Under the pieces are notes generated by a model, which saw only the letters and a program-made list of their open reading frames with translations, had not been told where the DNA came from and made no database searches. 64,000 bases of DNA from Nemertoderma westbladi (taxonomy: Eukaryota > Xenacoelomorpha > Nemertodermatida > Nemertodermatidae). The position numbers were made by a program, and so were the translations under genes. The DNA lies in contig JAUCBJ010005712.1 of the NCBI GenBank assembly GCA_032718475.1, positions 62,001-126,000 on the forward strand, read 5' to 3'. Shown here piece after piece: positions 38,801-55,030 of this stretch. How positions within the stretch are numbered: the stretch's first letter is position 1; every line of letters begins with the position of its first letter.

Positions 38801-41800
38801 ACACAGATAGAATAGAATAGAATACACAGATATAATAGAATACACAGATAGAATAGAATACACAGATAGAATAGAATACACAGATAGAATAGAATACACA
38901 GATAGAATAGAATACACAGATAGAATAGAATTCACAGATAGAATAGAATACACAGATAGAATAGAATAGAATACACAGATATAATAGAATACACAGATAT
39001 AATAGAATACACAGATAGAATAGAATACACAGATAGAATAGAATACACAGATAGAATAGAATACACAAATAGAATAGAATACACAGATAGAATAGAATAC
39101 ACAGATAGAATAGAATACAAAGATAGAATAGAATACACAGATAAAATAGAATACACAGATAGAATAGAATACACAGATACAATAGAATACACATATAGAA
39201 TAGAATACACAGATAGAATAGAATACAAAGATGGAATATAATACAAAGATGGAATAGAATACACAGATAGAATAGAATACACAGATAGAATAGAATACAC
39301 AGATACAATAGAATACACATATAGAATAGAATACACATATAGAATAGAATACACAGATAGAATAGAATACAAAGATGGAATAGAATACACAGATAGAATA
39401 GAATACACAGATAGAATAGAATACACAGATAGAATAGAATACACAGATAGAATAGAATACACAGATAGAATAGAATACACAGATAGAATAGAATTCACAG
39501 ATAGAATAGAATACACAGATAGAATAGAATACAAAGATGGAATAGAATACACAGATAGAATAGAATACACAGATAGAATAGAATACACAGATAGAATAGA
39601 ATACAGAGATAGAATATAATACACAGATAGAATAGAATACACAGATAGAATAGAATACACAGATAGAATAGAATACACAGATAGAATAGAATACACAGAT
39701 AGAATAGAATACACAGACAGAATAGAATACACAGATAGAATAGAATAGAATACACAGATAGAATAGAATACACAGATATAATAGAATACACAGATAGAAT
39801 AGAATACACAGATAGAATATAATACACAGATGGAATAGAGTACACAGATAGAATAGAATACACAGATAGAATAGAATACACAGATAGAATAGAATACACA
39901 GATATAATAGAATACACAGATAGAATAGAATACACAGACAGAATAGAATACACAGATAGAATAGAATAGAATACACAGATAGAATAGAATACACAGATAG
40001 AATAGAATACACAGATAGAATAGAATAGAATACACAGATAGAATAGAATACACAGATATAATAGAATACACAGATAGAATAGAATACACAGATAGAATAG
40101 AATACACAGATAGAATAGAATAGAATACACAGATAGAATAGAATACACAGATATAATAGAATACACAGATAGAATAGAATACACAGATATAATAGAATAC
40201 ACAGATAGAATAGAATACACAGACAGAATAGAATACACAGATAGAATAGAATAGAATACACAGACAGAATAGAATACACAGATAGAATAGAATAGAATAC
40301 ACAGATAGAATAGAATATAATACACAGATAGAATAGAATAGAATAGAATACACAGATAGAATAGAATACACAGATATAATAGAATACACAGATAGAATAG
40401 AATACACAGATATAATAGAATACACAGATAGAATAGAATACACAGACAGAATAGAATACACAGATAGAATATAATAGAATACACAGATAGAATAGAATAC
40501 ACATATAGAATAGAATACACAGATAGAATAGAATACACAGATAGAATAGAATACACAGATAGAATAGAATACACAGATAGAATAGAATTCACAGATAGAA
40601 TAGAATACACAGATAGAATAGAATACACAGATAGAATAGAATAGAATACACAGATATAATAGAATACACAGATAGAATAGAATAGAATACACAGATAGAA
40701 TAGAATACACAGATAGAATAGAATACACAGATAGAATAGAATACACAGATAGAATAGAATACACATATAGAATAGAATACACAGATAGAATAGAATACAC
40801 AGATAGAATAGAATACACAGATAGAATAGAATACACAGATAGAATAGAATTCACAGATAGAATAGAATACACAGATAGAATAGAATACACAGATAGAATA
40901 GAATAGAATACACAGATATAATAGAATACACAGATAGAATAGAATACACAGATAGAATAGAATACACAGATAGAATAGAATACACAGATAGAATAGAATA
41001 CACAGATAGAATAGAATACACAGATAGAATAGAATACACAGATAGAATAGAATACACAGATAGAATAGAATTCACAGATAGAATAGAATACACAGATAGA
41101 ATAGAATACACAGATAGAATAGAATAGAATACACAGATATAATAGAATACACAGATAGAATAGAATACACAGATAGAATAGAATACACATATAGAATAGA
41201 ATACACATATAGAATAGAATACACAGATATAATAGAATACACAGATAGAATAGAATACACATATAGAATAGAATACACAGATAGAATAGAATACACAGAT
41301 AGAATAGAATACACAGATAGAATAGAATACACAGATAGAATAGAATTCACAGATAGAATAGAATACACAGATAGAATAGAATACACAGATAGAATAGAAT
41401 AGAATACACAGATATAATAGAATACACAGATAGAATAGAATACACAATAGAATACACAGATAGAATAGAATACACAGATAGAATAGAATACACAGATAGA
41501 ATAGAATACACATATAGAATAGAATACACAGATAGAATAGAATACACAGATAGAATAGAATACACAGATAGAATAGAATACACAGATAGAATAGAATTCA
41601 CAGATAGAATAGAATACACAGATAGAATAGAATACACAGATAGAATAGAATAGAATACACAGATATAATAGAATACACAGATAGAATAGAATACACAGAT
41701 AGAATAGAATACACAGATAGAATAGAATACACAGATAGAATAGAATACACAGATAGAATAGAATTCACAGATAGAATAGAATACACAGATAGAATAGAAT

Positions 41801-44800
41801 AGAATACACAGATATAATAGAATACACAGATATAATAGAATACACAGATAGAATAGAATACACAGATAGAATAGAATACACAGATAGAATAGAATACACA
41901 AATAGAATAGAATACACAGATAGAATAGAATACACAGATAGAATAGAATACAAAGATAGAATAGAATACACAGATAAAATAGAATACACAGATAGAATAG
42001 AATACACAGATACAATAGAATACACATATAGAATAGAATACACAGATAGAATAGAATACAAAGATGGAATATAATACAAAGATGGAATAGAATACACAGA
42101 TAGAATAGAATACACAGATAGAATAGAATACACAGATACAATAGAATACACATATAGAATAGAATACACATATAGAATAGAATACACAGATAGAATAGAA
42201 TACAAAGATGGAATAGAATACACAGATAGAATAGAATACACAGATAGAATAGAATACACAGATAGAATAGAATACACAGATAGAATAGAATACACAGATA
42301 GAATAGAATACACAGATAGAATAGAATTCACAGATAGAATAGAATACACAGATAGAATAGAATACAAAGATGGAATAGAATACACAGATAGAATAGAATA
42401 CACAGATAGAATAGAATACACAGATAGAATAGAATACAGAGATAGAATATAATACACAGATAGAATAGAATACACAGATAGAATAGAATACACAGATAGA
42501 ATAGAATACACAGATAGAATAGAATACACAGATAGAATAGAATACACAGACAGAATAGAATACACAGATAGAATAGAATAGAATACACAGATAGAATAGA
42601 ATACACAGATATAATAGAATACACAGATAGAATAGAATACACAGATAGAATATAATACACAGATGGAATAGAGTACACAGATAGAATAGAATACACAGAT
42701 AGAATAGAATACACAGATAGAATAGAATACACAGATATAATAGAATACACAGATAGAATAGAATACACAGACAGAATAGAATACACAGATAGAATAGAAT
42801 AGAATACACAGATAGAATAGAATACACAGATAGAATAGAATACACAGATAGAATAGAATAGAATACACAGATAGAATAGAATACACAGATATAATAGAAT
42901 ACACAGATAGAATAGAATACACAGATAGAATAGAATACACAGATAGAATAGAATAGAATACACAGATAGAATAGAATACACAGATATAATAGAATACACA
43001 GATAGAATAGAATACACAGATATAATAGAATACACAGATAGAATAGAATACACAGACAGAATAGAATACACAGATAGAATAGAATAGAATACACAGACAG
43101 AATAGAATACACAGATAGAATAGAATAGAATACACAGATAGAATAGAATATAATACACAGATAGAATAGAATAGAATAGAATACACAGATAGAATAGAAT
43201 ACACAGATATAATAGAATACACAGATAGAATAGAATACACAGATATAATAGAATACACAGATAGAATAGAATACACAGACAGAATAGAATACACAGATAG
43301 AATAGAATAGAATACACAGATAGAATAGAATACACAGATAGAATAGAATACACAGATAGAATAGAATACACAGATAGAATAGAATACACAGATAGAATAG
43401 AATACACAGATAGAATAGAATACACAGATAGAATAGAATACACAGATAGAATAGAATACACAGATAGAATAGAATACACAGATAGAATAGAATACACAGA
43501 TAGAATAGAATACACAGATAGAATAGAATACACAGATAGAATAGAATACACAGATAGAATAGAATACACAGATATAATAGAATACAGAGATAGAATATAA
43601 TACACAGATAGAATAGAATACACAGATAGAATAGAATACACAGATAGAATAGAATACACAGATAGAATAGAATACACAGATAGAATAGAATACACAGATA
43701 GAATAGAATACACAGATAGAATAGAATACACAGATAGAATAGAATACACAGATAGAATAGAATACACAGATAGAATAGAATACACAGATAGAATAGAATA
43801 CAGAGATAGAATATAATACACAGATAGAATAGAATACAGAGATAGAATAGAATACACAGATAGAATAGAATACAGAGATAGAATAGAATACACAGATAGA
43901 ATAGAATACAGAGATAGAATATAATACACAGATAGAATAGAATACAGAGATAGAATAGAATACACAGATAGAATAGAATACACAGATAGAATAGAATACA
44001 CAGATAGAATAGAATACACAGATAGAATAGAATACACAGATAGAATAGAATACAGAGATAGAATATAATACACAGATAGAATAGAATACACAGATAGCAT
44101 AGAATACACAGATAGAATAGAATACACAGATAGAATAGAATACAGAGATAGAATATAATACACAGATAGAATAGAATACACAGATAGAATAGAATACACA
44201 GATAGAATAGAATACACAGATAGAATAGAATACACAGATAGAATAGAATACAGAGATAGAATATAATACACAGATAGAATAGAATACACAGATAGAATAG
44301 AATACACAGATAGAATAGAATACACAGATAGAATAGAATACACAGATAGAATAGAATACACAGATAGAATAGAATACACAGATAGAATAGAATACACAGA
44401 TAGAATAGAATACACAGATAGAATAGAATACAGAGATAGAATATAATACACAGATAGAATAGAATACACAGATAGAATAGAATACACAGATAGAATAGAA
44501 TACACAGATAGATTAGAATACACAGATAGAATAGAATACAGAGATAGAATATAATACACAGATAGAATAGAATACACAGATAGAATAGAATACACAGATA
44601 GAATAGAATACACAGATAGAATAGAATACACAGATAGAATAGAATACACAGATAGAATAGAATACACAGATAGAATAGATTACAGAGATAGAATAGATTA
44701 CAGAGATAGAATATAATACACAGATAGAATAGAATACACAGATAGAATAGAATACACAGATAGAATAGAATACACAGATAGAATAGAATACACAGATAGA

Positions 44801-46700
44801 ATAGAATACACAGATAGAATAGAATACACAGATAGAATAGAATACACATATAGAATAGAATACACAGATAGAATAGAATACACAGATAGAATAGAATACA
44901 CAGATAGAATAGAATACACAGATAGAATAGAATACACAGATAGAATAGAATACACAGATAGAATAGAATACACAGATAGAATAGAATACACAGATAGAAT
45001 AGAATACACAGATAGAATAGAATACACAGATAGAATAGAATACACAGATAGAATAGAATACACAGATAGAATAGAATACACAGATAGAATAGAATACACA
45101 GATAGAATAGAATACACAGATAGAATAGAATACACAGATAGAATAGAATACACAGACAGAATAGAATAGAATACACAGATAGAATAGAATACACAGATAG
45201 AATAGAATACACAGATAGAATAGAATACACAGATAGAATAGAATACACAGATAGAATAGAATACACAGATAGAATAGAATACACAGATAGAATAGAATAC
45301 ACAGATAGAATAGAATACACAGATAGAATAGAATACACAGATAGAATAGAATACACAGATAGAATAGAATACACAGATAGAATAGAATACACAGATAGAA
45401 TAGAATACACAGATAGAATAGAATACACAGATAGAATAGAATACACAGATAGAATAGAATACACAGATAGAATAGAATACACAGATAGAATAGAATACAC
45501 AGATAGAATAGAATACACAGATAGAATAGAATACACAGATAGAATAGAATACACAGATAGAATAGAATACACAGATAGAATAGAATACACAGATAGAATA
45601 GAATACACAGATAGAATAGAATACACAGATAGAATAGAATACACAGATAGAATAGAATACACAGATAGAATAGAATACACAGATAGAATAGAATACACAG
45701 ATAGAATAGAATACACAGATAGAATAGAATACACAGATAGAATAGAATACACAGATAGAATAGAATACAGAGATAGAATATAATACACAGATAGAATAGA
45801 ATACACAGATAGAATAGAATACACAGATAGAATAGAATACACAGATAGAATAGAATACACAGATAGAATAGAATACAGAGATAGAATAGAATACACAGAT
45901 AGAATAGAATACACAGATAGAATAGAATACACAGATAGAATAGAATACACAGATAGAATAGAATACAGAGATAGAATAGAATACAGAGATAGAATAGAAT
46001 ACACAGATAGAATAGAATACACAGATAGAATAGAATACACAGATAGAATAGAATACACAGATAGAATAGAATACACAGATAGAATAGAATACACAGATAG
46101 AATAGAATACAGAGATAGAATAGAATACACAGATAGAATAGAATACACAGATAGAATAGAATACACAGATAGAATAGAATACACGGATAGAATAGAATAC
46201 ACAGATATAATAGAATACACAGATAGAATAGAATACACAGATAGAATAGAATACACAGATAGAATAGAATACACATATAGAATAGAATACACAGATAGAA
46301 TAGAATACACAGATAGAATAGAATACACAGATAGAATAGAATACACAGATAGAATAGAATACACAGACAGAATAGAATAGAATACACATATAGAATAGAA
46401 TACACAGATAGAATAGAATACACAGATAGAATAGAATAGAATACACAGATAGAATAGAATAGAATACACAGATAGAATAGAATAGAATACACAGATAGAA
46501 TAGAATACACATATAGAATAGAATACACAGATAGAATAGAATACACAGATAGAATAGAATACACAGATAGAATAGAATACACAGATAGAATAGAATACAC
46601 AGATAGAATAGAATACACATATAGAATAGAATACACAGATAGAATAGAATACACAGATAGAATAGAATATACAGATAGAATAGAATGCACAGATAGAATA
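35896..46700. repeat. higher-order copy B
   Basis: It follows copy A at 10,535 bp until about 44.7 kb. The part from about 44.7 to 46.4 kb instead resembles the ends of copies C and D: ACGGATAG at 46184, 54491 and 60346. The stretch from about 46.67 to 47.3 kb carries ATACAGATAG, GAATGCACAG, GACTACACAG and GATGGAATAG in the same order as 18.73-18.81 kb. Copy B is therefore a composite. Confidence 0.8.
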
Positions 46701-47285
46701 GAATACACAGATAGAATAGACTACACAGATAGAATAGAATACACAGATGGAATAGAATACACAGATAGAATAGAATACACAGATAGAATAGAATAGAATA
46801 CACAGATAGAATAGAATACACAGATAGAATAGAATAGAATACACAGATATAATAGAATACACAGATAGAATAGAATTCACAGATAGAATAGAATAGAATA
46901 CACAGATATAATAGAATACACAGATAGAATAGAATACACAGATAGAATAGAATACACATATAGAATAGAATACACAGATAGAATAGAATACACAGATAGA
47001 ATAGAATACACAGATAGAATAGAATACACAGATAGAATAGAATACACAGATAGAATAGAATAGAATACACAGATAGAATAGAATACACAGATAGAATAGA
47101 ATACACAGATAGAATAGAATACACAGATAGAATAGAATACACAGATAGAATAGAATACACAGATAGAATAGAATACACAGATAGAATAGAATACACAGAT
47201 AGAATAGAATACACAGATAGAATAGAATTCACAGATAGAATAGAATTCACAGATAGAATAGAATACACAGATAGAATAGAATACA

Positions 47286-50200
47286 CAGATAGAATAGAAT
47301 AGAATACACAGATATAATAGAATACACAGATAGAATAGAATTCACAGATAGAATAGAATTCACAGATAGAATAGAATACACAGATAGAATAGAATACACA
47401 GATAGAATAGAATAGAATACACAGATATAATAGAATACACAGATAGAATAGAATTCACAGATAGAATAGAATTCACAGATAGAATAGAATACACAGATAG
47501 AATAGAATACACAGATAGAATAGAATAGAATACACAGATATAATAGAATACACAGATAGAATAGAATTCACAGATAGAATAGAATACACAGATAGAATAG
47601 AATACACAGATAGAATAGAATAGAATACACAGATATAATAGAATACACAGATAGAATAGAATTCACAGATAGAATAGAATAGAATACACAGATATAATAG
47701 AATACACAGATAGAATAGAATACACAGATAGAATAGAATACACATATAGAATAGAATACACAGATAGAATAGAATACACAGATAGAATAGAATACACAGA
47801 TAGAATAGAATACACAGATAGAATAGAATTCACAGATAGAATAGAATTCACAGATAGAATAGAATACACAGATAGAATAGAATTCACAGATAGAATAGAA
47901 TAGAATACACAGATATAATAGAATACACAGATAGAATAGAATACACAGATAGAATAGAATACACATATAGAATAGAATACACAGATAGAATAGAATACAC
48001 AGATAGAATAGAATACACAGATAGAATAGAATACACAGATAGAATAGAATTCACAGATAGAATAGAATACACAGATAGAATAGAATACACAGATAGAATA
48101 GAATAGAATACACAGATATAATAGAATACACAGATAGAATAGAATACACAGATAGAATAGAATACACATATAGAATAGAATACAGAGATAGAATATAATA
48201 CACAGATAGAATAGAATACACATATAGAATAGAATACACAGATAGAATAGAATACACAGATAGAATAGAATACACAGATAGAATAGAATACACATATAGA
48301 ATATAATACACAGATAGAATAGAATACACAGATAGAATCGAATACACATATAGAATATAATACACAGATAGAATAGAATACACAGATAGAATAGAATACA
48401 CAGATAGAATAGAATACACAGATAGAATAGAATACACAGATAGAATAGAATACACATATAGAATATAATACACAGATAGAATAGAATACACAGATAGAAT
48501 AGAATACACAGATAGAATAGAATACACAGATAGAATAGAATACACATATAGAATAGAATACACAGATAGAATAGAATACACAGATAGAATAGAATACACA
48601 GATAGAATAGAATACACAGATAGAATAGAATACACAGATAGAATAGAATACACAGATAGAATAGAATTCACAGATAGAATAGAATACACAGATAGAATAG
48701 AATACACAGATAGAATAGAATAGAATACACAGATATAATAGAATACACAGATAGAATAGAATACACAGATAGAATAGAATACACATATAGAATAGAATAC
48801 ACATATAGAATAGAATACACAGATATAATAGAATACACAGATAGAATAGAATACACATATAGAATAGAATACACAGATAGAATAGAATACACAGATAGAA
48901 TAGAATACACAGATAGAATAGAATACACAGATAGAATAGAATTCACAGATAGAATAGAATACACAGATAGAATAGAATACACAGATAGAATAGAATAGAA
49001 TACACAGATATAATAGAATACACAGATAGAATAGAATACACAGATAGAATAGAATACACAGATAGAATAGAATACACAGATAGAATAGAATACACAGATA
49101 GAATAGAATACACATATAGAATAGAATACACAGATAGAATAGAATACACAGATAGAATAGAATACACAGATAGAATAGAATACACAGATAGAATAGAATT
49201 CACAGATAGAATAGAATACACAGATAGAATAGAATACACAGATAGAATAGAATAGAATACACAGATATAATAGAATACACAGATAGAATAGAATACACAG
49301 ATAGAATAGAATACACAGATAGAATAGAATACACAGATAGAATAGAATACACAGATAGAATAGAATACACAGATAGAATAGAATACACAGATAGAATAGA
49401 ATACACAGATAGAATAGAATTCACAGATAGAATAGAATACACAGATAGAATAGAATACACAGATAGAATAGAATAGAATACACAGATATAATAGAATACA
49501 CAGATAGAATAGAATACACAGATAGAATAGAATACACATATAGAATAGAATACACATATAGAATAGAATACACAGATATAATAGAATACACAGATAGAAT
49601 AGAATACACATATAGAATAGAATACACAGATAGAATAGAATACACAGATAGAATAGAATACACAGATAGAATAGAATACACAGATAGAATAGAATTCACA
49701 GATAGAATAGAATACACAGATAGAATAGAATACACAGATAGAATAGAATAGAATACACAGATATAATAGAATACACAGATAGAATAGAATACACAATAGA
49801 ATACACAGATAGAATAGAATACACAGATAGAATAGAATACACAGATAGAATAGAATACACATATAGAATAGAATACACAGATAGAATAGAATACACAGAT
49901 AGAATAGAATACACAGATAGAATAGAATACACAGATAGAATAGAATTCACAGATAGAATAGAATACACAGATAGAATAGAATACACAGATAGAATAGAAT
50001 AGAATACACAGATATAATAGAATACACAGATAGAATAGAATACACAGATAGAATAGAATACACAGATAGAATAGAATACACAGATAGAATAGAATACACA
50101 GATAGAATAGAATTCACAGATAGAATAGAATACACAGATAGAATAGAATAGAATACACAGATATAATAGAATACACAGATATAATAGAATACACAGATAG

Positions 50201-53200
50201 AATAGAATACACAGATAGAATAGAATACACAGATAGAATAGAATACACAAATAGAATAGAATACACAGATAGAATAGAATACACAGATAGAATAGAATAC
50301 AAAGATAGAATAGAATACACAGATAAAATAGAATACACAGATAGAATAGAATACACAGATACAATAGAATACACATATAGAATAGAATACACAGATAGAA
50401 TAGAATACAAAGATGGAATATAATACAAAGATGGAATAGAATACACAGATAGAATAGAATACACAGATAGAATAGAATACACAGATACAATAGAATACAC
50501 ATATAGAATAGAATACACATATAGAATAGAATACACAGATAGAATAGAATACAAAGATGGAATAGAATACACAGATAGAATAGAATACACAGATAGAATA
50601 GAATACACAGATAGAATAGAATACACAGATAGAATAGAATACACAGATAGAATAGAATACACAGATAGAATAGAATTCACAGATAGAATAGAATACACAG
50701 ATAGAATAGAATACAAAGATGGAATAGAATACACAGATAGAATAGAATACACAGATAGAATAGAATACACAGATAGAATAGAATACAGAGATAGAATATA
50801 ATACACAGATAGAATAGAATACACAGATAGAATAGAATACACAGATAGAATAGAATACACAGATAGAATAGAATACACAGATAGAATAGAATACACAGAC
50901 AGAATAGAATACACAGATAGAATAGAATAGAATACACAGATAGAATAGAATACACAGATATAATAGAATACACAGATAGAATAGAATACACAGATAGAAT
51001 ATAATACACAGATGGAATAGAGTACACAGATAGAATAGAATACACAGATAGAATAGAATACACAGATAGAATAGAATACACAGATATAATAGAATACACA
51101 GATAGAATAGAATACACAGACAGAATAGAATACACAGATAGAATAGAATAGAATACACAGATAGAATAGAATACACAGATAGAATAGAATACACAGATAG
51201 AATAGAATAGAATACACAGATAGAATAGAATACACAGATATAATAGAATACACAGATAGAATAGAATACACAGATATAATAGAATACACAGATAGAATAG
51301 AATACACAGACAGAATAGAATACACAGATAGAATAGAATAGAATACACAGACAGAATAGAATACACAGATAGAATAGAATAGAATACACAGATAGAATAG
51401 AATATAATACACAGATAGAATAGAATAGAATAGAATACACAGATAGAATAGAATACACAGATATAATAGAATACACAGATAGAATAGAATACACAGATAT
51501 AATAGAATACACAGATAGAATAGAATACACAGACAGAATAGAATACACAGATAGAATAGAATAGAATACACAGATAGAATAGAATACACAGATAGAATAG
51601 AATACACAGATAGAATAGAATACACAGATAGAATAGAATACACAGATAGAATAGAATACACAGATAGAATAGAATACACAGATAGAATAGAATACACAGA
51701 TAGAATAGAATACACAGATAGAATAGAATACACAGATAGAATAGAATACACAGATAGAATAGAATACACAGATAGAATAGAATACACAGATAGAATAGAA
51801 TACACAGATAGAATAGAATACACAGATATAATAGAATACAGAGATAGAATATAATACACAGATAGAATAGAATACACAGATAGAATAGAATACACAGATA
51901 GAATAAAATACACAGATAGAATAGAATACACAGATAGAATAGAATACACAGATAGAATAGAATACACAGATAGAATAGAATACACAGATAGAATAGAATA
52001 CACATATAGAATAGAATACACAGATAGAATAGAATACACAGATAGAATAGAATACAGAGATAGAATATAATACACAGATAGAATAGAATACAGAGATAGA
52101 ATAGAATACACAGATAGAATAGAATACAGAGATAGAATAGAATACACAGATAGAATAGAATACAGAGATAGAATATAATACACAGATAGAATAGAATACA
52201 GAGATAGAATAGAATACACAGATAGAATAGAATACACAGATAGAATAGAATACACAGATAGAATAGAATACACAGATAGAATAGAATACACAGATAGAAT
52301 AGAATACAGAGATAGAATATAATACACAGATAGAATAGAATACACAGATAGCATAGAATACACAGATAGAATAGAATACACAGATAGAATAGAATACAGA
52401 GATAGAATATAATACACAGATAGAATAGAATACACAGATAGAATAGAATACACAGATAGAATAGAATACACAGATAGAATAGAATACACAGATAGAATAG
52501 AATACAGAGATAGAATATAATACACAGATAGAATAGAATACACAGATAGAATAGAATACACAGATAGAATAGAATACACAGATAGAATAGAATACACAGA
52601 TAGAATAGAATACACAGATAGAATAGAATACACAGATAGAATAGAATACACAGATAGAATAGAATACACAGATAGAATAGAATACAGAGATAGAATATAA
52701 TACACAGATAGAATAGAATACACAGATAGAATAGAATACACAGATAGAATAGAATACACAGATAGATTAGAATACACAGATAGAATAGAATACAGAGATA
52801 GAATATAATACACAGATAGAATAGAATACACAGATAGAATAGAATACACAGATAGAATAGAATACACAGATAGAATAGAATACACAGATAGAATAGAATA
52901 CACAGATAGAATAGAATACACAGATAGAATAGATTACAGAGATAGAATAGATTACAGAGATAGAATATAATACACAGATAGAATATAATACACAGATAGA
53001 ATAGAATACACAGATAGAATAGAATACACAGATAGAATAGAATACACAGATAGAATAGAATACACAGATATAATAGAATACACAGATAGAATAGAATACA
53101 CAGATAGAATAGAATACACAGATAGAATAGAATACACAGATAGAATAGAATACACATATAGAATAGAATACACATATAGAATAGAATACACATATAGAAT

Positions 53201-55030
53201 AGAATACACATATAGAATAGAATACACATATAGAATAGAATACACAGATAGAATAGAACACACATATAGAATAAAATACACATATAGAATAGAATACACA
53301 GATAGAATAGAATACACAGATAGAATAGAATACACAGATAGAATAGAATACACAGATAGAATAGAAAACACAGATAGAATAGAATACACATATAGAATAG
53401 AATACACAGATAGAATAGAATACACAGATAGAATAGAATACACAGATAGAATAGAATACACAGATAGAATAGAATACACAGACAGAATAGAATAGAATAC
53501 ACAGATAGAATAGAATACACAGATAGAATAGAATACACAGATAGAATAGAATACACAGATAGAATAGAATACACAGATAGAATAGAATACACAGATAGAA
53601 TAGAATACACATATAGAATAGAATACACAGATAGAATAGAATACACAGATAGAATAGAATACACAGATAGAATAGAATACACAGATAGAATAGAATACAC
53701 AGATAGAATAGAATACACAGATAGAATAGAATACACAGATAGAATAGAATACACAGATAGAATAGAATACACAGATAGAATAGAATACACAGATAGAATA
53801 GAATACACAGATAGAATAGAATACACAGATAGAATAGAATACACAGATAGAATAGAATACACAGATAGAATAGAATACACAGATAGAATAGAATACACAG
53901 ATAGAATAGAATACACAGATAGAATAGAATACACAGATAGAATAGAATACACAGATAGAATAGAATACACAGATAGAATAGAATACACAGATAGAATAGA
54001 ATACACAGATAGAATAGAATACACAGATAGAATAGAATACACAGATAGAATAGAATACACAGATAGAATAGAATACAGAGATAGAATATAATACACAGAT
54101 AGAATATAATACACAGATAGAATAGAATACACAGATAGAATAGAATACACAGATAGAATAGAATACAGAGATAGAATAGAATACAGAGATAGAATATAAT
54201 ACACAGATAGAATAGAATACACAGATAGAATAGAATACACAGATAGAATAGAATACACAGATAGAATAGAATACAGAGATAGAATAGAATACAGAGATAG
54301 AATAGAATACACAGATAGAATAGAATACACAGATAGAATAGAATACACAGATAGAATAGAATACACAGATAGAATAGAATACACAGATAGAATAGAATAC
54401 ACAGATAGAATAGAAAACAGAGATAGAATATAATACACAGATAGAATAGAATACACAGATAGAATAGAATACACAGATAGAATAGAATACACGGATAGAA
54501 TAGAATACACAGATATAATAGAATACACAGATAGAATAGAATACACAGATAGAATAGAATACACAGATAGAATAGAATACACATATAGAATAGAATACAC
54601 AGATAGAATAGAATACACAGATAGAATAGAATACACAGATAGAATAGAATACACAGATAGAATAGAATACACAGACAGAATAGAATAGAATACACATATA
54701 GAATAGAATACACAGATAGAATAGAATACACAGATAGAATAGAATAGAATACACAGATAGAATAGAATAGAATACACAGATAGAATAGAATAGAATACAC
54801 AGATAGAATAGAATACACATATAGAATAGAATACACAGATAGAATAGAATACACAGATAGAATAGAATACACAGATAGAATAGAATACACAGATAGAATA
54901 GAATTCACAGATAGAATAGAATTCACAGATAGAATAGAATACACAGATAGAATAGAATACACAGATAGAATAGAATACACAGATAGAATAGAATACACAG
55001 ATAGAATAGAATACACAGATAGAATAGAAT
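47286..55030. repeat. higher-order copy C, with one 2,833-bp unit missing
   Basis: Landmarks are offset from copy B by 11,187 (48339 versus 37152), then 11,182 (49792 versus 38610, one pentamer shorter). After the missing 2,833-bp unit the offset is 8,349 (for example 50520 versus 42171). Near its right half it is 8,254 (AGCATAGAAT at 52352, GATTAGAATA at 52765). A further 95 bp was therefore lost. Confidence 0.8.
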
